The notes: generated by a model from the letters alone, not told the origin. A stretch of DNA of 59,949 nucleotides from Caldanaerobius fijiensis DSM 17918 (GCF_900129075.1 NZ_FQVH01000015.1:1-59949), one strand, 5' to 3'; shown: positions 8,339-17,770, counted from the stretch's first letter. Translations and numbers: made by a program.

Positions 8339-10102
8339 TTGCATAAAGAAGCAATTTATCACAGGGCTGAAGGGTCTTATGCATATCCATTAAGTGAAAA
8401 TGAAATAAGGTTGATTTTAAAGGCAAAAAGGGGAGACTTAAAGAGGTGCTATGTTCTCTACGACGATAGGTATACAGGGCCGGGCACAGAAAAAGTAGCA
8501 GAGATGACGAAAGTTTGCTGGGATACTTTATATGACTATTTTCAGGTTGATATATATTCGGACACCAGGAGGATACGCTACTTTTTTTATCTGGAAGGTG
8601 AAAATGAGCATATATGGTATGCCGAAGGGGGATTCTCAGAAGTTAGGCCTTTAGAGGGTCATTTTCAATATCCTTATATATGCAAAGCAGACTTGTTTAA
8701 AGAGCCTTTATGGACTAAAGGTGCTGTTATATATCAGATATTCCCGGACAGGTTTTATAACGGTGATAAAAACAATGATCCTCCAGGTTGTAAAAAATGG
8801 GGCGAAGCTCCGGACAGTAAGTCTTTTTTTGGCGGCGATTTAAAAGGCGTAATGTTAAAGCTTGATTATTTAAAAGAGCTGGGTATTGATGCCATTTACT
8901 TTACACCGATTTTTGAATCGCCTTCCAATCATAAATACGATACTACAGATTACTATAGGGTAGATAAGGCTTTTGGAGATTTAGACACTTTAAGGCAGTT
9001 GGTGGATGAGGCGCATCAGCGCGGAATAAAAATAATTCTTGATGCCGTTTTTAATCACTGCGGCAAGGACTTTTGGGCATTTAAAGAGGCTGTATCTAAA
9101 GGTCCTGGTTCAAGATACTGGCAATGGTTCAATATTTACAGTTACCCTGTTAAAGTAGGTCCCAATCCCAATTATGAAACCTTTGCCAATGGTGTGTATA
9201 CAATGCCAAAGCTCATGACCTATAATCCTGAAGTCAGAGAATACCTGCTTGGAGTAATAAAGTATTGGACAAAAGAGGTTAATTTAGATGGCTGGCGACT
9301 GGATGTTGCCAATGAGATAGACCACTCCTTTTGGAGAGAATTCAGGAAGATAGTGAAAGACATCAATCCGCAGGCGTTTATTCTAGGAGAGGTATGGCAT
9401 GACGCTTTGAAGTGGTTGGAAGGAGATCAATTTGATTCAGTGATGAACTATCCGTGGAGGGATTTGGTAGTAAAGTTTTTTGCAAAGAACACCATTGATG
9501 CAGAAGCCTTTGACTGTGAACTGGCACGATTGAGGATGATGTATACCAGTGAAGTTGTATCAGGGCTTGTTAACCTCATTGATAGCCATGATACGCCGCG
9601 CTTTTTGACCCTTTGTAAGGGGGATAAAAGAAAATTGATGCTGGCAGTGGTTTTTCAGATGACGTATCCTGGGATACCGATGGTATATTATGGGGATGAA
9701 ATAGGTATGGAAGGGGATAATGACCCAGATTGCCGCAGGACCATGATATGGGAGGAAGATAAACAGGATAGAGATATTTATGCTTTATATAAAAAGCTCA
9801 TAAGTATACGCCATAGTTTTCCATGGCTTGCTAATTCTATTTACCGTACATGGCATGTAGATCCGCTGAAGAACATTTACGGCTATATAAGAGAGGGAAA
9901 AGAAGAGCGCATATGGGTTCTTATAAACAACAGCGGCTTATATAATACATTGAAATTGCCGTTAGAAAGCGGAGGAAAGGTTGTGGATCTCTTAAAGGGA
10001 GAATATTATGATGTAAAGGATGGAATGGTTACGATAGCTCTACAGCCTTATTCAGCAGTGGTTTTAACAGATGTGAACCCAGAATCCGTGCGGCGGGAAT
10101 GA
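8339..10102 (+). CDS. GH13 neopullulanase/cyclomaltodextrinase-type alpha-glycosidase
   Basis: 587 residues with an N-terminal domain (HKEAIYHRAEGSYAYP, CBM34-like) before the (beta/alpha)8 barrel, the layout of neopullulanase, cyclomaltodextrinase and maltogenic amylase. All four conserved regions are seen: DAVFNHCG, GWRLDVANE (nucleophile D322), ILGEVWH (acid/base E351) and LIDSHDTPR (D418). TTG 8339 is chosen because family members start at this point and GGAAGGGGG lies about 9 bases upstream. There is no signal peptide, so it probably cleaves imported malto-oligosaccharides or cyclodextrins in the cytoplasm. Confidence 0.88.
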   Translation: MHKEAIYHRAEGSYAYPLSENEIRLILKAKRGDLKRCYVLYDDRYTGPGTEKVAEMTKVCWDTLYDYFQVDIYSDTRRIRYFFYLEGENEHIWYAEGGFSEVRPLEGHFQYPYICKADLFKEPLWTKGAVIYQIFPDRFYNGDKNNDPPGCKKWGEAPDSKSFFGGDLKGVMLKLDYLKELGIDAIYFTPIFESPSNHKYDTTDYYRVDKAFGDLDTLRQLVDEAHQRGIKIILDAVFNHCGKDFWAFKEAVSKGPGSRYWQWFNIYSYPVKVGPNPNYETFANGVYTMPKLMTYNPEVREYLLGVIKYWTKEVNLDGWRLDVANEIDHSFWREFRKIVKDINPQAFILGEVWHDALKWLEGDQFDSVMNYPWRDLVVKFFAKNTIDAEAFDCELARLRMMYTSEVVSGLVNLIDSHDTPRFLTLCKGDKRKLMLAVVFQMTYPGIPMVYYGDEIGMEGDNDPDCRRTMIWEEDKQDRDIYALYKKLISIRHSFPWLANSIYRTWHVDPLKNIYGYIREGKEERIWVLINNSGLYNTLKLPLESGGKVVDLLKGEYYDVKDGMVTIALQPYSAVVLTDVNPESVRRE

Positions 10103-10151
10103 ATGAGAGTATTGTACTTTTGTGTAGCAAAAAGCATTTCTAAAAAATATA

Positions 10152-10202
10152 TTTTCCTTTCAGATGGGAATAGAAAGGATCTGTTCCCATTTGAAAGGAA
10201 AA
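10152..10202. other. 19-bp stem-loop downstream of the GH13 gene
   Basis: The arms at 10152-10170 and 10184-10202 match over 19 bp with one G-U wobble, around a 13-nt loop. On the plus strand there is no T-run after it; on the minus strand it is followed by TATATTTTTT. It could end the GH13 transcript by a factor-dependent route or protect its 3' end. Confidence 0.5.
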
Positions 10203-10296
10203 TTGCCTGATCTTAAATCTGCTCCTTTCTCTTAAATATTTATCACCATTGTTTATAAATATTGTAAATTGCGAATTGAGGTGCTGAAGATGATAC

Positions 10297-10363
10297 TTGA
10301 CAAAAATATAGCGGCAAGAGTAAAATATAGTTCGTACACTAAATATTTCGATGCAAAATATTT
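10297..10363 (+). promoter_or_regulatory. marR promoter with repeated AAATATTT boxes
   Basis: TTGACA (10297-10302), 18-bp spacer, TAAAAT (10321-10326). Directly downstream, the self-complementary octamer AAATATTT occurs at 10341-10348 and again at 10356-10363, 15 bp apart; a third copy is at 10234-10241. Paired AT-rich dyads just after the -10 box are a plausible MarR autoregulatory operator (inference). Confidence 0.5.
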
Positions 10364-10395
10364 GAATACAAAAGTTTGTGAACTGGTGATGAGCC

Positions 10396-10836
10396 ATGGA
10401 AGAAGTAAGCAATGGAATTAAAATACTTAAAATGTTAAAGCAGATAATGTATATTATAAAGCAAAAAATGAAGTATGAGTGTAAAGATTTGGATATAACA
10501 GGGCCGCAGGGCATACTAATGGGTATACTGACCCATTACGGGGAGATGAAGATAAGTGATATAAGTAAAAAGCTTGGGTTGTCAAATAGCACTGTTTCTG
10601 GTATTATTGACAGACTGGAAAAGCACGGTTTAGTTGAAAGGATAAGGAGTACCGAGGATAGAAGGGTTGTTTATGTGAGGGTAACACCAGACTTTAAAAA
10701 AACTTTTCAGAAGTATTTTAGTGAGGCAGAAAGGAGGTTTGAAGAAGCAATAAACAAAGCTACTCCTGAAGAACTTAACAAAATATTTGAAGGTTTAAAT
10801 ACATTAAAAGAGGTATTGGAGAGGCAAAAAGAGTGA
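10396..10836 (+). CDS. MarR family transcriptional regulator
   Basis: 146 residues with the MarR winged helix: ILTHYGEMKISDISKKLGL, recognition helix SNSTVSGIIDRLEKHGLVER, and the wing ending STEDRRVVYVRVTP. The C-terminal helix is the dimer arm. It precedes a two-subunit ABC exporter by about 30 bp, an arrangement typical of MarR repressors of multidrug exporters that respond to the exported compound. Start at ATG 10396 with GGTGATGAG upstream. Confidence 0.88.
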   Translation: MEEVSNGIKILKMLKQIMYIIKQKMKYECKDLDITGPQGILMGILTHYGEMKISDISKKLGLSNSTVSGIIDRLEKHGLVERIRSTEDRRVVYVRVTPDFKKTFQKYFSEAERRFEEAINKATPEELNKIFEGLNTLKEVLERQKE

Positions 10837-10874
10837 TAAATTGACATCGATCTTAGCGAGGAGAAGGTGTGATT

Positions 10875-11267
10875 ATGTTAAAATTGGCGAAATATTTGAA
10901 GCCCTATACTGCTATGATCATTATGGCAATACTTTTTATATTTGTTCAGGCCATGAGTGACCTTTCACTGCCTGATTATATGTCAAATATTGTAAACAAA
11001 GGCATACAGCAGGGTGGCATAGTAAATGCTGTTCCAAAAGCCGTTAGAAAAAGTCAGATGGATAAGCTGACCTTATTTATGAATCCGGAAGAGAGGGCCG
11101 AAGTCTTAAAAGATTATAAATTGATAGATAAATCCAGTGTTGACTACGATAAATATATGAAGGATTATCCTAGGCATTTCTCGCTGTTACCGGCATTGAA
11201 AGAGCCAAAGCTAACGCTAAAAAAGGATTTATTGAATTTAATGGCAAGAAGATACCGGCGAACGTAG
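10875..11267 (+). CDS. ABC exporter subunit 1, N-terminal part (frame ends at slippery site)
   Basis: About 130 residues: first transmembrane helix (YTAMIIMAILFIFVQAM) and the conserved LSLPDYMSNIVNKGIQQGG loop of the YheI/TM287-like exporter half. The zero frame stops at TAG 11265-11267, but the -1 frame from 11225 continues the protein without loss (GFIEFNGKKIPANVDLFQII, then the frame listed next). So this and the following frame are one gene, either broken by loss of one A in a six-A run or read by -1 frameshifting. ATG 10875 is favoured; GTG 10869 is also in frame. Confidence 0.75.
   Translation: MLKLAKYLKPYTAMIIMAILFIFVQAMSDLSLPDYMSNIVNKGIQQGGIVNAVPKAVRKSQMDKLTLFMNPEERAEVLKDYKLIDKSSVDYDKYMKDYPRHFSLLPALKEPKLTLKKDLLNLMARRYRRT
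11219..11225 (+). other. A-AAA-AAG slippery heptamer, candidate -1 frameshift site
   Basis: In the zero frame the codons are CTA-AAA-AAG, placing A AAA AAG in the X XXY YYZ register known from the E. coli dnaX frameshift. A -1 slip here joins the two exporter frames exactly. I see no strong upstream Shine-Dalgarno stimulator or downstream hairpin, so a plain one-base deletion or a sequencing error in the A-run is equally possible. Confidence 0.45.
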
Positions 11268-11290
11268 ACTTATTTCAAATCATAGCCAGA

Positions 11291-13021
11291 ATGCCTGAGG
11301 AACAACTTTTAAAATTAAGAGATGAAATGAATAAAAAGTTTACAGCTTTAGGCGACAATATGGTGATACAAGCTGCAACCAATGCGGTAAAAGCTGAGTA
11401 TGTCGCACTTGGCGTAAATACAGATAAAATTCAGAATAGCTACATTATGAATACTGGCATAATCATGCTTTTGATAACTTTATTGAGTGCTGCCAGTACG
11501 ATTATGGTTGGCTTTTTTGCAGCAAAGGTAGCGGCAGGATTAGCCCGGGATTTGCGCAGATATTTGTTTACGAAAGTGGAGAGTTTCTCTAATGCCGAGT
11601 TTGATAAGTTTTCTACAGCCTCTCTTATAACGAGGACTACAAATGATATTATGCAGATTCAAATGCTTGTGGTTATAATGATGAGAATGGTGTTTTATGC
11701 ACCTATAATGGGCATTGGCGGAGTATTTAGAGCTCTTGCCAAAAGTACATCAATGTCATGGATTATAGCGCTGGCAGTTATTGTGCTGTTAGGTTTAATA
11801 TCAGTATTATTTTCAATCGCTATGCCAAAGTTTATGCTTATGCAAAAGCTTATCGACAGGCTTAACCTGGTTGCCCGTGAAAATCTTTCGGGAATAATGG
11901 TGATAAGAGCTTTTAATAACCAAAAATTCGAAGAAGATCGCTTTGATAGTGCCAATACGGATATTACAAAGATAGGACTTTTTGTAAACCGCGCTATGGC
12001 TGTCATGTTTCCGTCTATGATGCTCATCATGAACGGGGTTACGCTTCTAATAGTGTGGGTGGGTGCCCATCAGATTCAAAACTCCAGTATGCAGGTAGGA
12101 GATATGATGGCGTTTATGCAATATGCAATACAGATTATTTTTGCATTTTTGATGCTGTCAATGCTATTTATCATGATCCCAAGGGCTTCTGTGTCTGCGC
12201 AGCGTATTGCGGAAGTTCTGGAGACAGAACCTTCTATTGTAGACCCGGAGAATCCAAAGCACTTTGATGAAAATATGGCAGGGACGATAGAGTTCAGAAA
12301 TGTATCATTTAGATATCCTGGTGCAGATGAAGATGCGTTGAAAAATATAAGTTTTAAAGTATTGCCTGGACAGACGACAGCCATTATAGGGCGGACAGGT
12401 TCGGGTAAGACGACGCTAATCAATTTGATTCTTCGTTTTTATGATGCAACCAGCGGTGAAGTGCTAATCGATGGAGTAAATGTGAAAGATGTGACACAGC
12501 ACGAGCTTCGCAGCAAAATAGGTTATGTACCTCAGAAGAGCTGGTTGTTCAGCGGTACGATTAAATCCAATTTGAAGTATGGAAACGAAAATGCATCTGA
12601 TGAAGAGGTGATGGAGGCTGCCGAAATTGCTCAGGCAATGGAGTTCATCAATGAAAAGCCAAAGCAATTTGATTCGGAGATTGCTCAGGGAGGAACTAAC
12701 GTATCAGGTGGTCAAAAGCAAAGACTGTCAATTGCTCGTGCTCTTGTGAAAAAGCCTGAAATATACATTTTTGATGAAAGTTTTTCTGCTCTTGATTTTA
12801 AGACAGAAGCCGCTTTAAGAAAAGCAATAAAGACGCGCCTCAGTTCAAGTACAGTTTTAATGGTTTCGCAGCGCGTTTCGACCATCGCTCATGCAGATCA
12901 GATAATCGTGCTGGAAGATGGTAGGATTGTAGGTATAGGCAAGCATAAAGAGCTTCTGGAAAAATGCGAAACTTATAGGGAGATAGCTCTATCACAGCTA
13001 TCAAAGGAGGAGTTGGCATGA
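11291..13021 (+). CDS. ABC exporter subunit 1, main part (TMD plus ATPase)
   Basis: Open for 576 residues from ATG 11291, but homology begins upstream in this frame and no ribosome site precedes that ATG, so it is the continuation of the previous frame. It carries the remaining transmembrane helices and a complete ATPase domain: Walker A GRTGSGKTT, signature VSGGQKQR, Walker B IYIFDESFSALD and H-loop region VSQRVSTIAHAD. The post-Walker-B residue is Glu (FDES), whereas the first subunit of such heterodimers often has Asp (FDDS). It ends with a 4-bp overlap (ATGA) with the second subunit. Confidence 0.82.
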   Translation: MPEEQLLKLRDEMNKKFTALGDNMVIQAATNAVKAEYVALGVNTDKIQNSYIMNTGIIMLLITLLSAASTIMVGFFAAKVAAGLARDLRRYLFTKVESFSNAEFDKFSTASLITRTTNDIMQIQMLVVIMMRMVFYAPIMGIGGVFRALAKSTSMSWIIALAVIVLLGLISVLFSIAMPKFMLMQKLIDRLNLVARENLSGIMVIRAFNNQKFEEDRFDSANTDITKIGLFVNRAMAVMFPSMMLIMNGVTLLIVWVGAHQIQNSSMQVGDMMAFMQYAIQIIFAFLMLSMLFIMIPRASVSAQRIAEVLETEPSIVDPENPKHFDENMAGTIEFRNVSFRYPGADEDALKNISFKVLPGQTTAIIGRTGSGKTTLINLILRFYDATSGEVLIDGVNVKDVTQHELRSKIGYVPQKSWLFSGTIKSNLKYGNENASDEEVMEAAEIAQAMEFINEKPKQFDSEIAQGGTNVSGGQKQRLSIARALVKKPEIYIFDESFSALDFKTEAALRKAIKTRLSSSTVLMVSQRVSTIAHADQIIVLEDGRIVGIGKHKELLEKCETYREIALSQLSKEELA

Positions 13022-14898
13022 ACGAGCAAAATAGCAATCAGCAAAAACAAATGCCCAGGCAACGAGGTTTTGGAATGGGTCGCGGTCCCGGCGGCATGAT
13101 GCGGGTAGGAGAAAAGGCCCGCGATTTCAAGGGTACTATGAAAAAGTTGATACGATATTTAAATGCTTATAAATTATCTATAATTGCTGTGTTTATATTT
13201 GCAGCAGCCAGTGCTACATTTTCCATAGTAGGTCCTAAGATATTAAGCAAGGCAATAACAAAAATCTTTGAAGGTGTGATGAGTAAGATTACAGGAACAG
13301 GTAGTGGCATAGATTTTGATTATATCGGAAGGATAGTCTTGATTCTCCTGGGATTGTATTTACTAAGTGCGTTATTTGGTTATTTACAGGGCTGGATCAT
13401 GTCTGGCGTTTCTATGAAGATTACTTATCAGTTCAGAAAAGAAATATCAGAAAAAATTAACCGTATGCCCTTAAGATATTTTGAGAGCACCAACCAGGGA
13501 GAGGTGTTGTCTCGAATTACAAACGATGTGGATACCATAGGCCAGACACTTAACCAGAGTTTAACTCAAATAATTACTTCAGTTACCACAATAGTTGGGG
13601 TATTGATTATGATGCTCAGCATAAGCTGGCTTATGACAATTATCGCCCTGGGTATAATCCCGCTATCTGCATTGTTTGTCACTATCATAGTAAAGTATTC
13701 TCAAATTTACTTTAAAGAACAACAGGACTATTTAGGACATGTAAATGGTCATGTAGAGGAGATGTACGGCGGTCATAATATAGTTAAAGCCTTTAATGGT
13801 GAGAAAAAGAGCATAGAGAAGTTTAACGTATTAAACGATATGCTTTATACCGTTGCATGGAAATCACAGTTTTTAACAGGTATGATGATGCCTATTATGA
13901 ACGTTATAGGCAACCTTGGCTATGTTGCAGTAACGGTTTTAGGAGGATGGCTTGTAATCAAGAAGACGATAGAAATCGGGGATATTCAGGCATTCATACA
14001 ATATGTGCGTTCTTTTACACAGCCAATTGCACAGATTGCAAATATTTCCAATATACTGCAACAGACTGCTGCCTGTGCTGAGCGTATATTCGAGTTTTTA
14101 GATGAAGAAGAAGAAACCCCGGACAATCCCAATCCCGTAAAACTGGATACTGTTAAAGGCAGTGTTGAATTTAGACATGTTCATTTTGGCTATAATCCTG
14201 ATAAAATCGTAATTAATGACTTTTCAGCTCATATTAAACCGGGGCAAAAAGTCGCGATTGTAGGTCCTACCGGTGCAGGTAAAACTACCATAGTTAAGCT
14301 TCTTATGCGTTTCTATGATGTGAATGAAGGTGCAATTTTGATCGATGGTCACGACATAAGGGAATTTACCCGCGAGGATTTGCGTTCGATGTTTGGCATG
14401 GTTTTACAGGATACATGGCTTTATAACGGTACTATCATGGAAAATATACGGTATGGGCGCCTTGATGCAACAGATGAAGAAGTTATAGCAGCTGCAAAGG
14501 CTGCTCATGTGGACAGCTTTGTACACACACTGCCCGGTGGTTATAATATGGTATTAAATGAAGAGACTACAAATATTTCCCAGGGTCAAAAGCAGCTACT
14601 TACTATAGCAAGAGCCATACTCAAAGACCCTAAAATCCTTATTCTTGATGAAGCTACAAGCTCTGTAGATACCCTTACTGAAGTTCAAATACAAAAGGCT
14701 ATGGACTATCTCATGAAGGGCCGTACAAGCTTTATAATTGCTCACCGCCTGTCTACAATACGCGATGCTGATTTGATACTTGTCATGAACCATGGGGATA
14801 TTGTAGAACAGGGTACCCATGAAGAGCTTCTTGCAAAAGGCGGATTTTATGCAAGCCTTTATAACAGCCAGTTTGAGGGAGATGAGCTGGCAAGCTGA
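13018..14898 (+). CDS. ABC exporter subunit 2 (TMD-ATPase half transporter)
   Basis: 626 residues. A glycine/arginine-rich N-terminal tail (RGFGMGRGPGGMMR) precedes six membrane helices and an ATPase domain with Walker A GPTGAGKTT, signature ISQGQKQL (SQGQ rather than SGGQ), Walker B ILILDEATSSVDT and switch His in IAHRLSTI. SQGQ with an intact catalytic Glu is usual for the second half of YheH/YheI- or TM288-like heterodimers. Its start overlaps the end of subunit 1, so the two are co-translated. Likely role: drug or lipid export under control of the upstream MarR protein. Confidence 0.88.
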   Translation: MNEQNSNQQKQMPRQRGFGMGRGPGGMMRVGEKARDFKGTMKKLIRYLNAYKLSIIAVFIFAAASATFSIVGPKILSKAITKIFEGVMSKITGTGSGIDFDYIGRIVLILLGLYLLSALFGYLQGWIMSGVSMKITYQFRKEISEKINRMPLRYFESTNQGEVLSRITNDVDTIGQTLNQSLTQIITSVTTIVGVLIMMLSISWLMTIIALGIIPLSALFVTIIVKYSQIYFKEQQDYLGHVNGHVEEMYGGHNIVKAFNGEKKSIEKFNVLNDMLYTVAWKSQFLTGMMMPIMNVIGNLGYVAVTVLGGWLVIKKTIEIGDIQAFIQYVRSFTQPIAQIANISNILQQTAACAERIFEFLDEEEETPDNPNPVKLDTVKGSVEFRHVHFGYNPDKIVINDFSAHIKPGQKVAIVGPTGAGKTTIVKLLMRFYDVNEGAILIDGHDIREFTREDLRSMFGMVLQDTWLYNGTIMENIRYGRLDATDEEVIAAAKAAHVDSFVHTLPGGYNMVLNEETTNISQGQKQLLTIARAILKDPKILILDEATSSVDTLTEVQIQKAMDYLMKGRTSFIIAHRLSTIRDADLILVMNHGDIVEQGTHEELLAKGGFYASLYNSQFEGDELAS

Positions 14899-14903
14899 AA
14901 AGG

Positions 14904-15698
14904 TTATGTCCTATCAAGGCCCCACCTGTACCTTATTTTTTCCTCAACTTTTCCAAAAATCAAATTGTCAACCATAAATCCCAGCACAATTATTACTATC
15001 ATTACTGCCACAACCTGGTTCATATCCGCCAGATCTCTTCCCACTATAAGGATCTGTCCTAATCCCTTGGTGGCGTAAAGCATTTCACCGGCTATAAGGG
15101 ACCTCCACGCAAAAGACCATCCCTGTTTCATCCCTGAGACTACGCTGGGTAAACTGGCCGGTATAATTACGTTGGAGTATATTTTAATTCCATTCGCTCC
15201 CATGGTCTTAGCGGCTCTGATGTATAGAGGGTTTATGTTTTTGATTCCCGATACGATGGACATAGCGATAGCAAAAGTAGAGCCTATAGCTATTACGAAA
15301 ATGATTGCACTTTCACTTAAGCCGTACCACAGTATAGCAAAAGGTAGCCAGCAAACGCTTGGCAGGGTTTGAAGTCCCAATATTATTGGGTTTAGGTTTT
15401 CGTCAAGGTATTTAAAGCGCACCATAATTAAGCCAATGGCAGTACCTATTGCCAGTGAAATAAAATAGCCTAGGATAAGTCTTTTCATGCTAGCCAGCAC
15501 CGCAACGCCAATACTGTTATCGGCTATAAGGCTCATCAGAGTGCTGAATACGGAAAGGGGTGAGGGGAATGTGTAAGGCTTCCAGACTTTTAGGAAATCA
15601 ACTCCAAGCTTATAAGCCAATTCCCAGATTACTATCAGCATTATATAAAACAGCGTCTTTTTTAATATCCCAGTCATCGTCAAACTCAGCTTTTGCAA
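14904..15698 (-). CDS. SsuC/TauC-like ABC importer permease
   Basis: 264 residues with six membrane helices and the BPD_transp_1 EAA-type loop (AAKTMGANGIKIYSNVIIPASLPSV). The family imports sulfonates, taurine, nitrate or thiamine precursors. TTG 15698 with AGGTGG six bases upstream is the likely start; ATG 15677 is the alternative. Its start overlaps the ATPase gene by 60-90 bp, unusually long. It ends only 5 bp from the convergent exporter gene at 14898. Confidence 0.82.
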   Translation of the reverse strand: MQKLSLTMTGILKKTLFYIMLIVIWELAYKLGVDFLKVWKPYTFPSPLSVFSTLMSLIADNSIGVAVLASMKRLILGYFISLAIGTAIGLIMVRFKYLDENLNPIILGLQTLPSVCWLPFAILWYGLSESAIIFVIAIGSTFAIAMSIVSGIKNINPLYIRAAKTMGANGIKIYSNVIIPASLPSVVSGMKQGWSFAWRSLIAGEMLYATKGLGQILIVGRDLADMNQVVAVMIVIIVLGFMVDNLIFGKVEEKIRYRWGLDRT

Positions 15699-16452
15699 CC
15701 TTTTCCACCTCTTCTTTCAATTCTCTCATTACGTCAGCTACTATATACGCCACATCCAGACTTCCCGATTGCCTTGGTCTTGCCAGCTGTACATTGTATA
15801 TCTTTTTTATTCTTCCTGGATTGGCAGCCATTACAATAATTCTGTCTGCAAGCAGTACTGCTTCCTCTATGTTGTGGGTTACGAATATTATGGTCTTTTT
15901 GGTCTCCAACCAGATGCGCTGCAGTTCTAGCAATAATATATTTTTTGTCTGGCTGTCAAGGGCAGCGAAAGGCTCATCCATTAACAGCACCTCAGAGTCC
16001 AGGGTCAATGCCCTGGCAAGGGCGACCCTCTGCTTCATGCCTCCTGACAGCTCGTGTACCAGTGAGTTCTGAAATCTGGTAAGGTGAACCATTTTAAGGT
16101 ATTTTAGCGCCTTTTCTCTTCTCACTGTTTTTGGGATTCCCGCCATTTTCATGCCAAACTCTACATTATCGATGACCTTAAGCCAGGGGAAAAGGGCTGA
16201 TTCCTGAAACATGACTGCCCTGTCTGGTCCTGCTTCTTTTACTTCAGTTCCATTTAAAAAAATACTGCCTTCTGAAGGTTTTTCCAAACCAGCTATAATA
16301 TTAAGAAGAGTTGATTTGCCGCATCCTGAAGGGCCCAGCAAGCATATAAACTCACCTGATTTTATTTCAAGGTTAATGTTGTACAGAACGTGATTTTTTC
16401 CCTGCTTGTTTATAAAACTTTTACTGACATTGGAGATTTTTAAACTCAACAT
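15610..16452 (-). CDS. SsuB/TauB-like ABC importer ATPase
   Basis: 280 residues with Walker A GPSGCGKST, Q-loop FQESALFPW, signature LSGGMKQR, Walker B EVLLMDEPFAALD and switch His in VTHNIEEA. These match the nitrate/sulfonate/taurine ATPase group. ATG 16452 is chosen with AGAGGTG upstream; GTG 16458 is also in frame. It has a C-terminal tail of about 25 residues beyond the usual end, encoded in the stretch shared with the permease start. Middle gene of the SsuA-B-C-type operon. Confidence 0.85.
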   Translation of the reverse strand: MLSLKISNVSKSFINKQGKNHVLYNINLEIKSGEFICLLGPSGCGKSTLLNIIAGLEKPSEGSIFLNGTEVKEAGPDRAVMFQESALFPWLKVIDNVEFGMKMAGIPKTVRREKALKYLKMVHLTRFQNSLVHELSGGMKQRVALARALTLDSEVLLMDEPFAALDSQTKNILLLELQRIWLETKKTIIFVTHNIEEAVLLADRIIVMAANPGRIKKIYNVQLARPRQSGSLDVAYIVADVMRELKEEVEKVAKAEFDDDWDIKKDAVLYNADSNLGIGL

Positions 16453-16473
16453 ATACACCTCTTTCTTTTAAGC

Positions 16474-17514
16474 TTATTTAATCTGCTGCTTGCCTTCTTC
16501 ATTTAAGATCTTGTTCAGTATATCTAGATTAAAAAGCTCCTTAAGATCAGGTTTTTGCTTTAAAAAGCCGGTTTCCAGTGAAATATTTACAAAGTCTATC
16601 ACGGAGTTTCTTTCAGGATCATAAGTTATCTTGAGCCTGTTAAATGAGCTGGTGAGTACGTCTTCTGATAAAGGCTTTTTTGTCAATTCATTTAATTGGT
16701 TGTTTACAATCTCTTTTGCCTTATCCTTATTGTTATTTATAAAGTCGGTCAATTCCACATGGGTTTTTAAAAACTTCTCCACTATATCCGGGTGTTCTTT
16801 TATGAACTCCTTTCTTGCTATTACTACAGCAGTGGCATAATTTCCGCTATTTAATATCCTGTCGTAGTCCAGGACTACGTTGGCATTTACTTCTTTTATC
16901 ATCCTTGAACCCCATGGTTCTGGCACCAGAGCGGCGTCTATCTCTCCTCTGTCCAGCAAAACCTCTATGTCGGGGTTTTCAGCTTGTACGATCTCAACTG
17001 TTCCACCTTTGGTTGTGTCCTTCAGTCCATTTTTTTTGAGGATGGCTCTTAAACATAAATCCTGAGTATTTCCAAACTGAGGGATGGCGATCTTTTTTCC
17101 GCTTAATTCTTTGACACTATTGATTTTGAGGTCTTTTCTGGAGATCAGAATAGCTCCTGCATCTGCAGCCCCTGCAATTATCTGGATCTCACCCTTTGAC
17201 CTGGCATATCCATTTATTGCCGGTCCGGGTCCTATGTACCCTATGTCTATTTGTCCCGAGAGCATCGCCTCTATTTCTGCGGGGCCTGCGTTAAACTGCT
17301 TCCATTCAATCTTGTTTTTCTCCCCCAATGCTTTTTGAAATTGGTCTTGGGCTTTTCCTATCAGTGCCTGTGAGTGCGTTATGTTGGGGAAAAAACCAAT
17401 TCTTACAGCTGTATTTTTGCTTTGTGTTTTTGCATTGCATGCTGTGGTAAAAGCTATTATCACAAAGAGCAACGATATAACAGACAAGGTTTTTAAAACC
17501 TTAATATGGTACAT
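16474..17514 (-). CDS. SsuA/NMT1-like substrate-binding lipoprotein
   Basis: 346 residues. The N-terminus is a lipoprotein signal: LSVISLLFVIIAFTTAC with the lipobox Cys at residue 26. The mature part begins VRIGFFPNITHSQALIG, as in aliphatic sulfonate/taurine binding proteins, and contains GYIGPGPAINGYARSKG. GGAGGGAG lies before ATG 17514. It is the first gene of the three-gene importer, expressed from a consensus promoter. The substrate cannot be deduced; sulfonate is a family-level guess. Confidence 0.85.
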   Translation of the reverse strand: MYHIKVLKTLSVISLLFVIIAFTTACNAKTQSKNTAVRIGFFPNITHSQALIGKAQDQFQKALGEKNKIEWKQFNAGPAEIEAMLSGQIDIGYIGPGPAINGYARSKGEIQIIAGAADAGAILISRKDLKINSVKELSGKKIAIPQFGNTQDLCLRAILKKNGLKDTTKGGTVEIVQAENPDIEVLLDRGEIDAALVPEPWGSRMIKEVNANVVLDYDRILNSGNYATAVVIARKEFIKEHPDIVEKFLKTHVELTDFINNNKDKAKEIVNNQLNELTKKPLSEDVLTSSFNRLKITYDPERNSVIDFVNISLETGFLKQKPDLKELFNLDILNKILNEEGKQQIK

Positions 17515-17594
17515 ATACTCCCTCCAATCGTTAAATTTACTTTCCCTTTAGTCGTTAATTCCAAGTATTTCGATAAGATTTTGAGTTATTTTAA

Positions 17595-17623
17595 ATTATA
17601 TATTTTGAAGCAATTTTTGTCAA
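17595..17623 (-). promoter_or_regulatory. Consensus sigma-A promoter of the SsuABC-like operon
   Basis: On the minus strand TTGACA (17623-17618), 17-bp spacer and TATAAT (17600-17595): both hexamers perfect. In the leader, TCGTTAA (plus strand) occurs at 17528-17534 and 17552-17558, a 24-bp-spaced direct repeat that could be an operator. Confidence 0.75.
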
Positions 17624-17770
17624 CACAAAAATTTTTATTTGAAAGAGCAATTTTAAAATGTTAATTACAATATTTTCTAAATGAAATTCTAATTGAATTT
17701 TAATGCTTAATTAATATTTTTTTAAGCGATGAGGTGTAACATTTTTCTTAAGAAAGAAAGGTGATTAATA

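Noticed and set aside
15560-16072. Plus-strand open frame of 170 codons
   Set aside because: It is antisense to the SsuB/SsuC-like genes, whose motifs are unmistakable.
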